This document shows positions 1 through 5,815 of a stretch of 10,552 nt of DNA, piece after piece. The stretch covers positions 1 through 10,552 of the forward strand of contig CBFGJP010000082.1 of the NCBI GenBank assembly GCA_965649105.1, written 5' to 3'. This DNA comes from JAOAFX01 sp965649105. Lineage in GTDB: Bacteria; Hydrothermota; Tepidihabitantia; SM23-42; JAOAFX01. The notes beneath the pieces are model-generated. The model was not told the DNA's origin and made no database searches. It saw nothing but the letters and a program-made list of their open reading frames with translations. The position numbers and the translations under genes are program-made. Position 1 is the first letter of the stretch. Each line of letters begins with the position of its first letter.

Positions 1-457
1 TATTATATGCTAAATTGTTAGTTAGGGTGTTGTTGGAGCTGGAAGCGAGAACGAAACCATATCGAGAATTGTTATATGCTGTGTTGTTAGTGAGGGTGCT
101 GTAATTGGAGTTATCAAAATAAATTCCATACTGAAAATCACTAATTATACAATTTTTAATAATATTATCGGACTTACCGCTTATATAAATTCCATAATCT
201 ATTCCTACATGATCTCCATCTATTATATGCCCCTGGCAGTCGAATATTTTGTTAGTAAAATTTTCTGGATTGTTTATGCATGTTTTCATAAAATCTGTTA
301 TATCTGCCGTCAGTAAAACCTCTGAGCAAGTTAAGTTATTTAGTTGGACGGTGCATTCGAAACAAGAAGAACAGGTGCAAGAAATAGCGGAACTTGTACT
401 CATGAGAAGGAGTAATCCAGCAAAAACTAAAAGAATTAATTTTTTGATTTGTTCCAT
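1..457 (-). CDS. Secreted right-handed parallel beta-helix protein (NosD/PbH1-type repeats), C-terminus beyond the window edge
   Basis: The 152 visible residues begin with an N-terminal signal sequence (basic MEQIKK, hydrophobic core about 7-20, Ala/Ser-rich exit to about 26). A cysteine-rich stretch follows (Cys 27, 29, 32, 35, 44, 60, 74). From about residue 71 the pattern is that of parallel beta-helix coils: IFDCQGHIIDG, then G-I-x-I steps, then NNTxxNN/YGFxLxxSSNNTLTNN repeats of 23 residues. Such archaeal NosD-like proteins are exported and bind carbohydrate or act as surface or adhesin fibres; the ligand here cannot be read. The ATG at 457 is chosen because the preceding in-frame stretch contains no better start and a TATA box lies about 24 nt upstream, which fits a leaderless or nearly leaderless mRNA. 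An upstream ATG at 474 opens only a four-codon frame. The gene runs off the left edge, so total length is unknown. It is last in the leftward gene block but may be transcribed on its own. Confidence 0.9.
   Translation of the reverse strand, partial: MEQIKKLILLVFAGLLLLMSTSSAISCTCSSCFECTVQLNNLTCSEVLLTADITDFMKTCINNPENFTNKIFDCQGHIIDGDHVGIDYGIYISGKSDNIIKNCIISDFQYGIYFDNSNYSTLTNNTAYNNSRYGFVLASSSNNTLTNNLAYN
3..102 (-). repeat. 69-bp imperfect coding repeat (beta-helix coil repeat)
   Basis: Two copies are visible on the plus strand at 3-33 and 72-102. They start with the same nine bases (ttatatgct), are 26/31 identical, and are exactly 69 bp (23 codons) apart. This is the DNA trace of the coil repeat in the beta-helix protein and probably continues beyond the left edge. 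It is a protein-coding repeat, not a CRISPR or tandem satellite. Confidence 0.75.
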
Positions 458-472
458 ATCTATTTCTTTTCC

Positions 473-486
473 ATAAATATTTATAT
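473..486 (-). promoter_or_regulatory. Archaeal TATA box for the beta-helix gene
   Basis: On the minus strand the sequence reads ATATAAATATTTAT, preceded by an A-rich BRE-like stretch (AAAAGA). Its centre lies about 23-24 nt before the ATG at 457, placing the predicted transcription start at or next to the start codon. The start has no good Shine-Dalgarno sequence, unlike nearly all genes of the leftward block, which agrees with leaderless translation. The box lies just inside the 35-nt gap after the preceding gene's TAG stop (493-495). The call rests on sequence pattern and spacing only. Confidence 0.55.
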
Positions 487-492
487 TCTTTT

Positions 493-1035
493 CTATGATC
501 CCACCCCCACCCATTTAGTGAACTTTGACTGAGAGAATAGCATTGCAAGCCCAACAAGAGTGGAAAGAGGAACTATAAGGTATATTGCAATGAATAAGAG
601 AGAGATATTAAAAAAGGGGACAATAATAGTTTTGATTTGTGGGATGAATATATTGAATATTTCATACCAAAATGCATCGATAGTTGCTTGCGTTAGCGAC
701 TCTTCAGAAGTAGAATACACAGGATTGCCAAGAAAATCAATGTAATACGGTGGTTGCCACATATCTAAAACGAATGAAAAACCGAACCATACACCCATGC
801 CATTTTTTACAAGATTAGAGAGAGTTACTTTTTTATCGAGAACTATTGAAAAAATAAGCCCGAATGAAGCGATGGTAAATGAAATAAACCCAATATTAAA
901 CAATGTGTATTGGAAAATAGGGTTGAGAGATAGAAAAAAAGTAGACTGCATCAAATATGGAAGAACAATACTTATCCATATCACCGCAAATAACGCAAAC
1001 GGAAGTATTAACTCAATTTCTTTTTTTTGTAGCAT
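493..1035 (-). CDS. Polytopic membrane protein of unknown function
   Basis: 180 residues. Hydrophobic segments lie at about 9-30, 43-66, 76-92 (weaker) and 138-170, the last long enough for one or two helices. A polar loop at about 93-130 carries WQPPYY and an acidic/Thr patch. I do not recognise the family and see no catalytic motif. The start at 1035 is preferred to an in-frame ATG at 1068. It has a near-perfect SD (GGAGGAGGA) four nt upstream, and it sits one base after the TAA stop of the CPBP protease gene (TAAAATG). That junction implies translational coupling, and the two proteins may act together in the membrane. It ends V-G-V-G-S with TAG. Confidence 0.88.
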   Translation of the reverse strand: MLQKKEIELILPFALFAVIWISIVLPYLMQSTFFLSLNPIFQYTLFNIGFISFTIASFGLIFSIVLDKKVTLSNLVKNGMGVWFGFSFVLDMWQPPYYIDFLGNPVYSTSEESLTQATIDAFWYEIFNIFIPQIKTIIVPFFNISLLFIAIYLIVPLSTLVGLAMLFSQSKFTKWVGVGS

Positions 1036-1036
1036 T

Positions 1037-1759
1037 TTATCCTCCTCCTGCTGTAAGAAACAGGACATTATGCGCTAAATGTAGACCAAAGCCAAAGCCT
1101 GCGCTACGTAGAAGTGTGTTCCCAATTAATATTATCAAGCGGAACACCATTGCTGAAATCATTAACGGCATCATTGCACCATACGCAGACCAGTGGAATA
1201 AACCGAATGCAATGCACGTAAGTAACCACGCTGGGATAAATGAGAATGTCTTAAACCATTCACCAAAAACCTCTTCTAATGAATACGGAAGCCATTGCCC
1301 AAAAAACTTTTCTTCAATGATAGGCGATAATAATCCAACAATTATTCCTCTAATTGAAATTCCAAGCGCTGTTGAAATTGCTGGAACGCCAATTGCTAAA
1401 TATACTGAAGCACCTGTTAGAGACCCCCAATTCATTATCACGCCGAGAATAATACCGATGGAAATAGATAACAGAGCTGTATTCGTTGTTTCCCCATAAC
1501 TTGCATATTGACCAAAATAACTTACTATCCCGCTAACTCTGTCCCCAACGACGTCTAATCCTTGCGCAAATAGAGCAATTATTAACATTATTAAGAACAA
1601 ATTCATAAAATATTGGGCTCTCTGTACGTCTGGATTAGTTACTTGTTCATTTCCTAATTGAATTAACACCCACAATAGAAAAATAACTGTTATGATTGTG
1701 ATTATGTAATCGACACGTAGCCCCCCTGCTCCATCTCGCCATTCAGTTGCAGTTATCAC
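1037..1759 (-). CDS. CPBP-family (CAAX protease/Abi-type) intramembrane glutamic metalloprotease-like protein
   Basis: 240 residues with about six hydrophobic segments (18-36, 53-71, 94-110, 118-146, 172-190, 196-214). The three CPBP signature motifs are present in order: Glu-Glu at 149-150, FGLFH at 185-189 (F-x-x-x-H), and HLAHN at 227-231 (H-x-x-x-N). The usual Arg of the E-E-x-x-x-R motif is Gly154, so the motif is atypical, but the residues thought to be catalytic (Glu, both His, Asn) are kept. Family members cleave prenylated proteins or process and mature membrane proteins and bacteriocins; the substrate here is unknown. The start is GTG at 1759 because AAGGTGG lies four nt upstream and no in-frame ATG occurs before the first membrane helix. 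It overlaps the 54-aa gene upstream by 17 nt and is followed after one base by a polytopic membrane gene, so all three look translationally coupled. It could process neighbouring surface proteins (inference). Confidence 0.85.
   Translation of the reverse strand: MITATEWRDGAGGLRVDYIITIITVIFLLWVLIQLGNEQVTNPDVQRAQYFMNLFLIMLIIALFAQGLDVVGDRVSGIVSYFGQYASYGETTNTALLSISIGIILGVIMNWGSLTGASVYLAIGVPAISTALGISIRGIIVGLLSPIIEEKFFGQWLPYSLEEVFGEWFKTFSFIPAWLLTCIAFGLFHWSAYGAMMPLMISAMVFRLIILIGNTLLRSAGFGFGLHLAHNVLFLTAGGG
1040..1048 (-). promoter_or_regulatory. Shine-Dalgarno site deciding the start at 1035
   Basis: GGAGGAGGA on the minus strand, followed by TAAA and ATG. The same bases encode the last Gly codons of the upstream CPBP protease, and its TAA stop overlaps the spacer. 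This excludes the longer in-frame start at 1068 as the main start. Confidence 0.75.
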
Positions 1760-1907
1760 TTAACCACCTTATAACATATTTTAATGCATCTTCAAAATTA
1801 TTTTTAATTTTTATAATCCTAAAATCTTTTTTAATAAGTACTCCAATATCTGTTTCTTCTAACATGAATTGATTTTTTTCTGTTATATCTTTAACTATAA
1901 CCATCAT
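1743..1907 (-). CDS. Small soluble protein of unknown function (54 aa)
   Basis: The reading frame begins ATG ATG and encodes 54 residues (MMVIVKDITEKNQ... to ...RWLSDNCN, TGA). There is no membrane segment and no signal peptide. It is mixed charged with a likely beta-beta-alpha pattern: strands at about 3-8 and 21-36, then a helix at 38-50 ending in two polar residues and a Cys. Support for it being real: the start overlaps the upstream stop as ATGA, an SD-like GAGGATGAT precedes it, and the end overlaps the protease gene by 17 nt. It also fills the only gap of notable size in the leftward block. It is the only apparently cytosolic, non-basic product in the block, so it may be a regulator or an adaptor of the neighbouring protease. 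The second ATG (1904) is an alternative start. Confidence 0.7.
   Translation of the reverse strand: MMVIVKDITEKNQFMLEETDIGVLIKKDFRIIKIKNNFEDALKYVIRWLSDNCN
1764..1770 (-). promoter_or_regulatory. Shine-Dalgarno site supporting a GTG start at 1759
   Basis: AAGGTGG on the minus strand, four nt before GTG, inside the last codons of the preceding 54-aa gene. An ATG at about 1742 is out of frame with the protease, so the SD position decides for GTG. Confidence 0.65.
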
Positions 1908-3058
1908 TTTATCATCCTCATTAATTGTGGTAAAAGGGATATTGCTCCTAAACCTACTCCTATACCCAGAATAATTGCTGTTGTCTGCGGGATTGCTCCT
2001 ATGACAGGCAAGTTTATTTTTGGTTCTGGTTTCTGTTCTTCTTGAGGTAGAAGTTCTGTTTCATTTTCTTGTGGTTGTATGCAATCAATCGGGCAGTTTG
2101 TGTAGTTTTCTCCTTTATTCCCTTCGCAAATTGTATCCCCACAATAATACCATGTTTGGTTATTGGGGGGCGGGGATGGCGGAGAACCAATGGCTGATTT
2201 TCTGATGTAAACTTCTATTTCTTCATTAGGTAAATATTGAACTTCGCATGAAACGTTTGTTCCGTTTATTACGCAATTATATTCTGATGGAATTATGCTA
2301 TTATCAATAGTTTGATTGTATTGCTGAGCATATTCTTCTCCTTTTATTTGCATCGCTGTTTGAGTTCCGTTGAAATTGGTTATTTTTATGACGGAGTATT
2401 GCCCCTGTAGATTTTTCCATACAGCAATTTCATTCCCTAATGGACACTGATTTTTAATTTTAACGTAGGTGTTAAAATTAGTGTATCCTTCTGTTTTAGG
2501 AGAGGTCATAACGACAGGTACAACTAAGTTACTAATCTTTAGGTTGAAATTAACTTCAAAAGACATTGAATTGGATAAAGGGTAATAATATCCCTTAACA
2601 CTGTTAGTAGGGCCGCATATTGTTCTTGGATGCATAGGAGGGGTTTTTTGGTTAGATAAGCGAGAGATATTTATGCAACTGATTCTACCAGAAATACATT
2701 CACACGGCGAATAATTTCCTGTGCATGAAAAACCTGAATTTGCGTTACAAATATCCCAATAATAAATTGTAGTCGAATTTTCAAAAGTGTATACGCACTC
2801 TGTTTTCGTTTTTCCAGACGCAGTTATAACATGTGGAAAGTCATACGGAAGTGTTTGAGAGAACTCATGGTTCTGATCTACTGATATAACAAATTTATAT
2901 GCAGGCTCATCAAAGTAAGTTGTGTTCTCTAATGTTATTGATTTGATATATATTTTTTCTTCTCCATACAGAGATCGTGGCAGAAGTGGTAGGTTATAGA
3001 GTAATGCAACAATTAAAATTAAAATAATCGCCCAGATAAATGATTTTTTAAGCCTCAT
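1904..3058 (-). CDS. Membrane-anchored surface protein with cysteine-rich ectodomain (shared spike-family block, CGDxICE module)
   Basis: 384 residues. An N-terminal hydrophobic segment (about 6-26) serves as signal or anchor, and the ectodomain spans about 30-345. A Pro/Glu-rich linker (325-350), a C-terminal helix (357-377) and a short basic tail (RMIK) follow. It has 14 cysteines. It aligns by eye with the first half of the 677-aa protein upstream: S-L-Y-G at 29-32, FDEPAY at 49-54, TKTEC around Cys88, YYWD at 99-102, a cysteine cluster at 104-148, then GY...QCP (Cys205), Y-x-C-x-I...C (Cys262, Cys271) and IEVYIRKS at 281-288. The Ig-like domain of the larger relatives is missing. Instead it carries CGDTICEGN (306-314) with C322 and C326, a module common in archaeal exoproteins. 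The start overlaps the upstream stop (ATGA), so expression is coupled. Function is unknown; it is probably a surface spike or receptor-binding protein. Confidence 0.9.
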   Translation of the reverse strand: MRLKKSFIWAIILILIVALLYNLPLLPRSLYGEEKIYIKSITLENTTYFDEPAYKFVISVDQNHEFSQTLPYDFPHVITASGKTKTECVYTFENSTTIYYWDICNANSGFSCTGNYSPCECISGRISCINISRLSNQKTPPMHPRTICGPTNSVKGYYYPLSNSMSFEVNFNLKISNLVVPVVMTSPKTEGYTNFNTYVKIKNQCPLGNEIAVWKNLQGQYSVIKITNFNGTQTAMQIKGEEYAQQYNQTIDNSIIPSEYNCVINGTNVSCEVQYLPNEEIEVYIRKSAIGSPPSPPPNNQTWYYCGDTICEGNKGENYTNCPIDCIQPQENETELLPQEEQKPEPKINLPVIGAIPQTTAIILGIGVGLGAISLLPQLMRMIK

Positions 3059-5088
3059 AGCTTGATCCCTTTCATGAATTTTAAGATAGTAGGTGCTCCT
3101 GCGATTAACCCAAGTATTAAAAATCCGCCTACTATCCCTAATAAAACACTGTTTGAGACTGAACCTAATAGCGGAATAGTAGTTGTTCCTGATGCAAAGT
3201 TTTGAATAGCATCCGATAAATCTTGGATAAATGGTAAAGGAGATGGTTGCTTTGGCCCTTCTTCTTTTCCTGCAAAACCTCCTCCTGTTATCATGTCATT
3301 ATAGTTAAACTCTTCGTTCCCTAAAATTTCTTCTACTTTGTCTGTGAGTGGGTTGTAATGATAACCATATTCGGCGAGATAAGTACAATGATAAGTATCA
3401 TAAAATGCAGGTATAAAGTACAGATGCTCTTGTCTTCTATCTTTTGGAATGTACGCATTTATTTTTTTGTTATATCGATCAGATAGATAACTATAGATAG
3501 TTGCTCTTTTTCCTTTCTCGACACAATGATAAGTTTCTCCAAAATCTTTAAAATCATCAGCAACGTCCCCTACTGAACAGTTTTTGGGGTCTCCAAATGG
3601 GTCGGTGCAAAACGGCATTCCAACATTTTTTAATTTCTTTTCAATCTCTATGCCAGAATATTCGCCTATTTCTGTATTGTAGTATTTGTCTCCGCAATAC
3701 CAAAAACATCCTTTTTCAGTCATAACTTTAACTGCTTCGGAACATCCTATTTTTGGTCTATCACAGAATGGTTCTATTACTATTTTAACGGTTTGTTCGT
3801 CTCTATTTTGTGGATTATTTACTGAATATACAAAAACTTTATATTGCCCAATAATTCCTGATCCTGAGTAAGGGACTTCTACAGTCTTTGTTTCTCCTGC
3901 TCCAATTTCCTGCCTAACTGAAAAAGGAGTTACATCCCTAAATCCTTGTAGTCCTATTTCAAATGTATCTTTTTGGTTAGCTGTATTTTTAACTGTAATC
4001 TTACATTGTGTTCTATCGACTGCCTCTACTTTTGGACATGAGACATTAACAATCTGTGGTTTTCCTGATGGGATATACTGCTGTAGGATGCTTGCTTTAA
4101 TATACATATCGACTACAGGATATGCTACTTCCCCTACTGCATCACATAGAATGCTGGTTTCTGTTGGAGAAATATTATATAGTTTACATTGAAATCCATA
4201 TGGTTGATATGGATGATCTCTTGCATAAGTAATTATTTTATTTGATTCGTCTGCAGAACTTCCCCAATCTTGTTTAGGACTCAGTTTATTTTGGGTTGCT
4301 ATCGCTTCTTGCCCGTTGTATTTCCATATCAAGAACATATTTGCAGAATTAGGATTTCTCCATACCATTGCATCAGTATAGAGCGCTGGGCATCCTTGCT
4401 GTCCCTGAAAAGAGCCCAGGAGTTGTGCATACGCAAAATCTTGTATATACCCAGCAGTATTGTCGCTTGTTAGATGTATTGGAACATTAACCCCCCCTAC
4501 ATTAAAATTAATTGTAATATTATACTTGTAGAAAGGAACAGGTTCAATATAGTAGATTTCACCTGCTAATATATTGGAAGGTTGCCTTGTCTGTGAATAA
4601 CATCCGTAACTATCAAGGTAGGGCATAGATATTTGTTGAGTTGAAATGCGACTCCATACACATGAAAAATCGCACCCATATTGAGAAACAGTACAGCTAC
4701 ATCCTGCAATATTACAACAAGGTACGCCACAGCTCCCCCTACCATAGCTACTTAGTGCCTCCCAAAACCAAATTTTTGTGCTTTGATTAGATATTTTGTA
4801 CATACACTTTGTCTCGCTTGTTCCCGTCACTGTAAGTTTTAGCGGAACTCCTGATAAGTCAGTTTCTCCTCGAATCTCTTGTGAGTTCGGATGAACAACT
4901 GCAACAATATGATATACTGGCTCTGAAAAGAATGGGTTATCACTTATCACTTCATCTTTTTGTATTGAAATAGCAGTAAGCCCTCCGTACATAGACTGCG
5001 CAACACTGAAAAGATTAAAATGCCATGCTATTAATAGAAGCGCTAACGCTACTAACAGCAATGGCAAAGATTTTTTGTTGATGCGCAT
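3055..5088 (-). CDS. Large cysteine-rich surface protein with N- and C-terminal membrane helices, Ig-like domain; fusexin-like candidate
   Basis: 677 residues, the largest product here. Order of parts: N-terminal hydrophobic segment (8-23); beta-rich N-domain (32-110, Cys95); dense cysteine cluster (120-163, eight Cys including CC at 124-125); a long strand block NITINFNVGGVNVPIHL (190-206); AYAQLLGSF (219-227) and CP (233); Cys301/Cys315; then VVDMYIKAS (325-333). An Ig/CARDB-like domain follows (about 342-440; ITVKNTANQKDTFEI, then GAGETKTVEV). Next are a second Cys-rich domain (442-570, eight Cys), a Gly/Pro linker (601-618), a C-terminal helix (648-669) and a basic tail. There are 22 cysteines and at least five N-glycosylation sequons. 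The order resembles HAP2/GCS1-Fsx1 class II fusogens (tip loops, beta core, domain III, anchor), but this is pattern reading only; a viral spike of another fold is possible. The ATG at 5088 follows AAGGAT; the gene overlaps the next one by ATGA. Confidence 0.93.
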   Translation of the reverse strand: MRINKKSLPLLLVALALLLIAWHFNLFSVAQSMYGGLTAISIQKDEVISDNPFFSEPVYHIVAVVHPNSQEIRGETDLSGVPLKLTVTGTSETKCMYKISNQSTKIWFWEALSSYGRGSCGVPCCNIAGCSCTVSQYGCDFSCVWSRISTQQISMPYLDSYGCYSQTRQPSNILAGEIYYIEPVPFYKYNITINFNVGGVNVPIHLTSDNTAGYIQDFAYAQLLGSFQGQQGCPALYTDAMVWRNPNSANMFLIWKYNGQEAIATQNKLSPKQDWGSSADESNKIITYARDHPYQPYGFQCKLYNISPTETSILCDAVGEVAYPVVDMYIKASILQQYIPSGKPQIVNVSCPKVEAVDRTQCKITVKNTANQKDTFEIGLQGFRDVTPFSVRQEIGAGETKTVEVPYSGSGIIGQYKVFVYSVNNPQNRDEQTVKIVIEPFCDRPKIGCSEAVKVMTEKGCFWYCGDKYYNTEIGEYSGIEIEKKLKNVGMPFCTDPFGDPKNCSVGDVADDFKDFGETYHCVEKGKRATIYSYLSDRYNKKINAYIPKDRRQEHLYFIPAFYDTYHCTYLAEYGYHYNPLTDKVEEILGNEEFNYNDMITGGGFAGKEEGPKQPSPLPFIQDLSDAIQNFASGTTTIPLLGSVSNSVLLGIVGGFLILGLIAGAPTILKFMKGIKL

Positions 5089-5089
5089 A

Positions 5090-5353
5090 TTAGATCCTTC
5101 TGTTTCTATTTGCAGTTAGCCATAGTTTTCTGTTTTGTGGGTAATTTGGTTCTTTTTTTGTTGGGCTTACATAAGTTCCATCAGCTGTATGCATATATTT
5201 CCAATTGGCCCCTTTAACTTTGTGCGCTCGTAGTTTCATATCCCTTCTAAAGCTGTACTTGCTAAAAATTCCATTTCCTCTGTGATAGTAGAACCCAGGT
5301 CCTCTTCCTTTTTTGTTTGGATCAGACCTAAAGTATCTCAACTTTCCTGGCAT
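5090..5353 (-). CDS. Small, highly basic protein, possible nucleic-acid-binding/condensing factor
   Basis: 87 residues with 11 Arg and 11 Lys against four acidic residues (net about +18). It is rich in Gly, Asn and Tyr, without a membrane segment or cysteine. The charge is spread over the whole chain and the end is arginine-rich (NRNRRI). I do not recognise a family. Composition suits binding to DNA, RNA or acidic lipid; basic proteins of this size occur as DNA-binding virion components in archaeal viruses. The start at 5353 follows a G-run plus GATAAA (GGGGGGGATAAAATG), the same initiation context as several neighbours. It ends one base before the 677-aa spike gene and lies 12 nt after the two-helix membrane gene. 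The AGA AGG codons of its last Arg pair provide the SD of the spike gene. Confidence 0.85.
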   Translation of the reverse strand: MPGKLRYFRSDPNKKGRGPGFYYHRGNGIFSKYSFRRDMKLRAHKVKGANWKYMHTADGTYVSPTKKEPNYPQNRKLWLTANRNRRI

Positions 5354-5365
5354 TTTATCCCCCCC

Positions 5366-5575
5366 TTATATTTTTATTTTTTCTACTATCCCAAGTCCAA
5401 CGTACAACAGCCAACCATATATAACCCATCCAATTATTCCAATCACCAAATTGGATAGGTTAGTTGTTACCCAAGATATCGACATCAAGTTCGGCGTTCC
5501 AATAGCGGTGAGGAGTAAGTTCAGAACAACTACTACCACACCCGCCAAAAACCACTTCACTACTTCCACTTTCAT
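5366..5575 (-). CDS. Small two-helix membrane protein, paralogue of the 73-aa neighbour
   Basis: 69 residues: charged start MKVEVVKW, helix at 8-25, short polar turn (GTPNLMSIS, 26-34), helix at about 41-62, basic end VEKIKI. The start at 5575 is chosen because a perfect SD (GGAGGTGA) lies four nt upstream; the in-frame ATG at 5593 would place that SD inside the gene. It shares with the preceding gene product the MK-[IV]-E start, W-F, G-x-P-x-L-x-x-I-S in the turn, V-I-G-I, GWL and the KIKI end, so the two arose by tandem duplication. Tandem paralogous two-helix proteins of this size are the coat or matrix proteins of spindle-shaped and some pleomorphic archaeal viruses; holin-like or subunit roles are alternatives. 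Confidence 0.88.
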   Translation of the reverse strand: MKVEVVKWFLAGVVVVVLNLLLTAIGTPNLMSISWVTTNLSNLVIGIIGWVIYGWLLYVGLGIVEKIKI

Positions 5576-5579
5576 TTTT

Positions 5580-5587
5580 TCACCTCC
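5580..5587 (-). promoter_or_regulatory. Perfect Shine-Dalgarno site deciding the start at 5575
   Basis: GGAGGTGA on the minus strand, four nt before ATG, lying in the 17-nt gap between the two paralogous membrane genes. It is the strongest ribosome binding site in the block and matches the full anti-SD core, which suggests high expression of this small protein. Confidence 0.8.
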
Positions 5588-5592
5588 GAGCA

Positions 5593-5814
5593 TTAAATTT
5601 TAATCTTAGATATTAGTTCTATTAACCAACCAAGAAATGTTATCTTAAGTATTAAGGCAAAGATTCCTATAACACTTAACTCAGTAGATATATTGTTTAG
5701 TGTTGGCAGTCCTTTTCCCAAAAGCGCAAAGTCAATCACACTCCCTACAACCCAAAAAATAAAAAGGGTCAAAAAACCTTGCGCAAACCATTCTATTATT
5801 TTTTCTATTTTCAT
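5593..5814 (-). CDS. Small two-helix membrane protein, paralogue of the 69-aa neighbour
   Basis: 73 residues: amphipathic charged start MKIEKIIEWF, hydrophobic segment at about 11-32, polar turn (GKGLPTLNNIS, 33-43), hydrophobic segment at about 45-66, basic end ISKIKI. It is clearly related to the following gene product (conserved G-x-P-x-L-x-x-I-S turn, GWL, and the identical K-I-K-I terminus). Helix-turn-helix topology with both ends on the cytosolic/lumenal side is predicted. The ATG at 5814 lies one base after the upstream stop (TAAAATG), and its SD (AGGAGGAGAT) is made of the Arg codons ending the preceding gene. Likely abundant structural membrane protein (inference from duplication, strong SDs and position). 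Confidence 0.88.
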   Translation of the reverse strand: MKIEKIIEWFAQGFLTLFIFWVVGSVIDFALLGKGLPTLNNISTELSVIGIFALILKITFLGWLIELISKIKI

Positions 5815-5815
5815 T

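Noticed and set aside
1..112. Repeat unit at the left edge as a CRISPR or tandem-repeat array
   Set aside because: The copies are imperfect, 69 bp apart with no constant repeat/variable spacer division, and lie in frame in a beta-helix coding sequence.
1036..1068. In-frame start at 1068 for the polytopic membrane protein
   Set aside because: It would overlap the protease gene and bury the GGAGGAGGA SD; the ATG at 1035 has ideal spacing.
957..1499. Long rightward open frame (180 codons) opposite the CPBP gene
   Set aside because: It is antisense to a gene with clear membrane segments, family motifs and an SD; its product is low-complexity Pro/Ile/Asn-rich without domain features, and no promoter or SD is present.
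493..1759. Protease plus polytopic protein as an abortive-infection or bacteriocin-immunity pair
   Set aside because: CPBP proteins were once labelled Abi, but no bacteriocin-like peptide with a leader or other defence gene is visible; kept only as a remote possibility.
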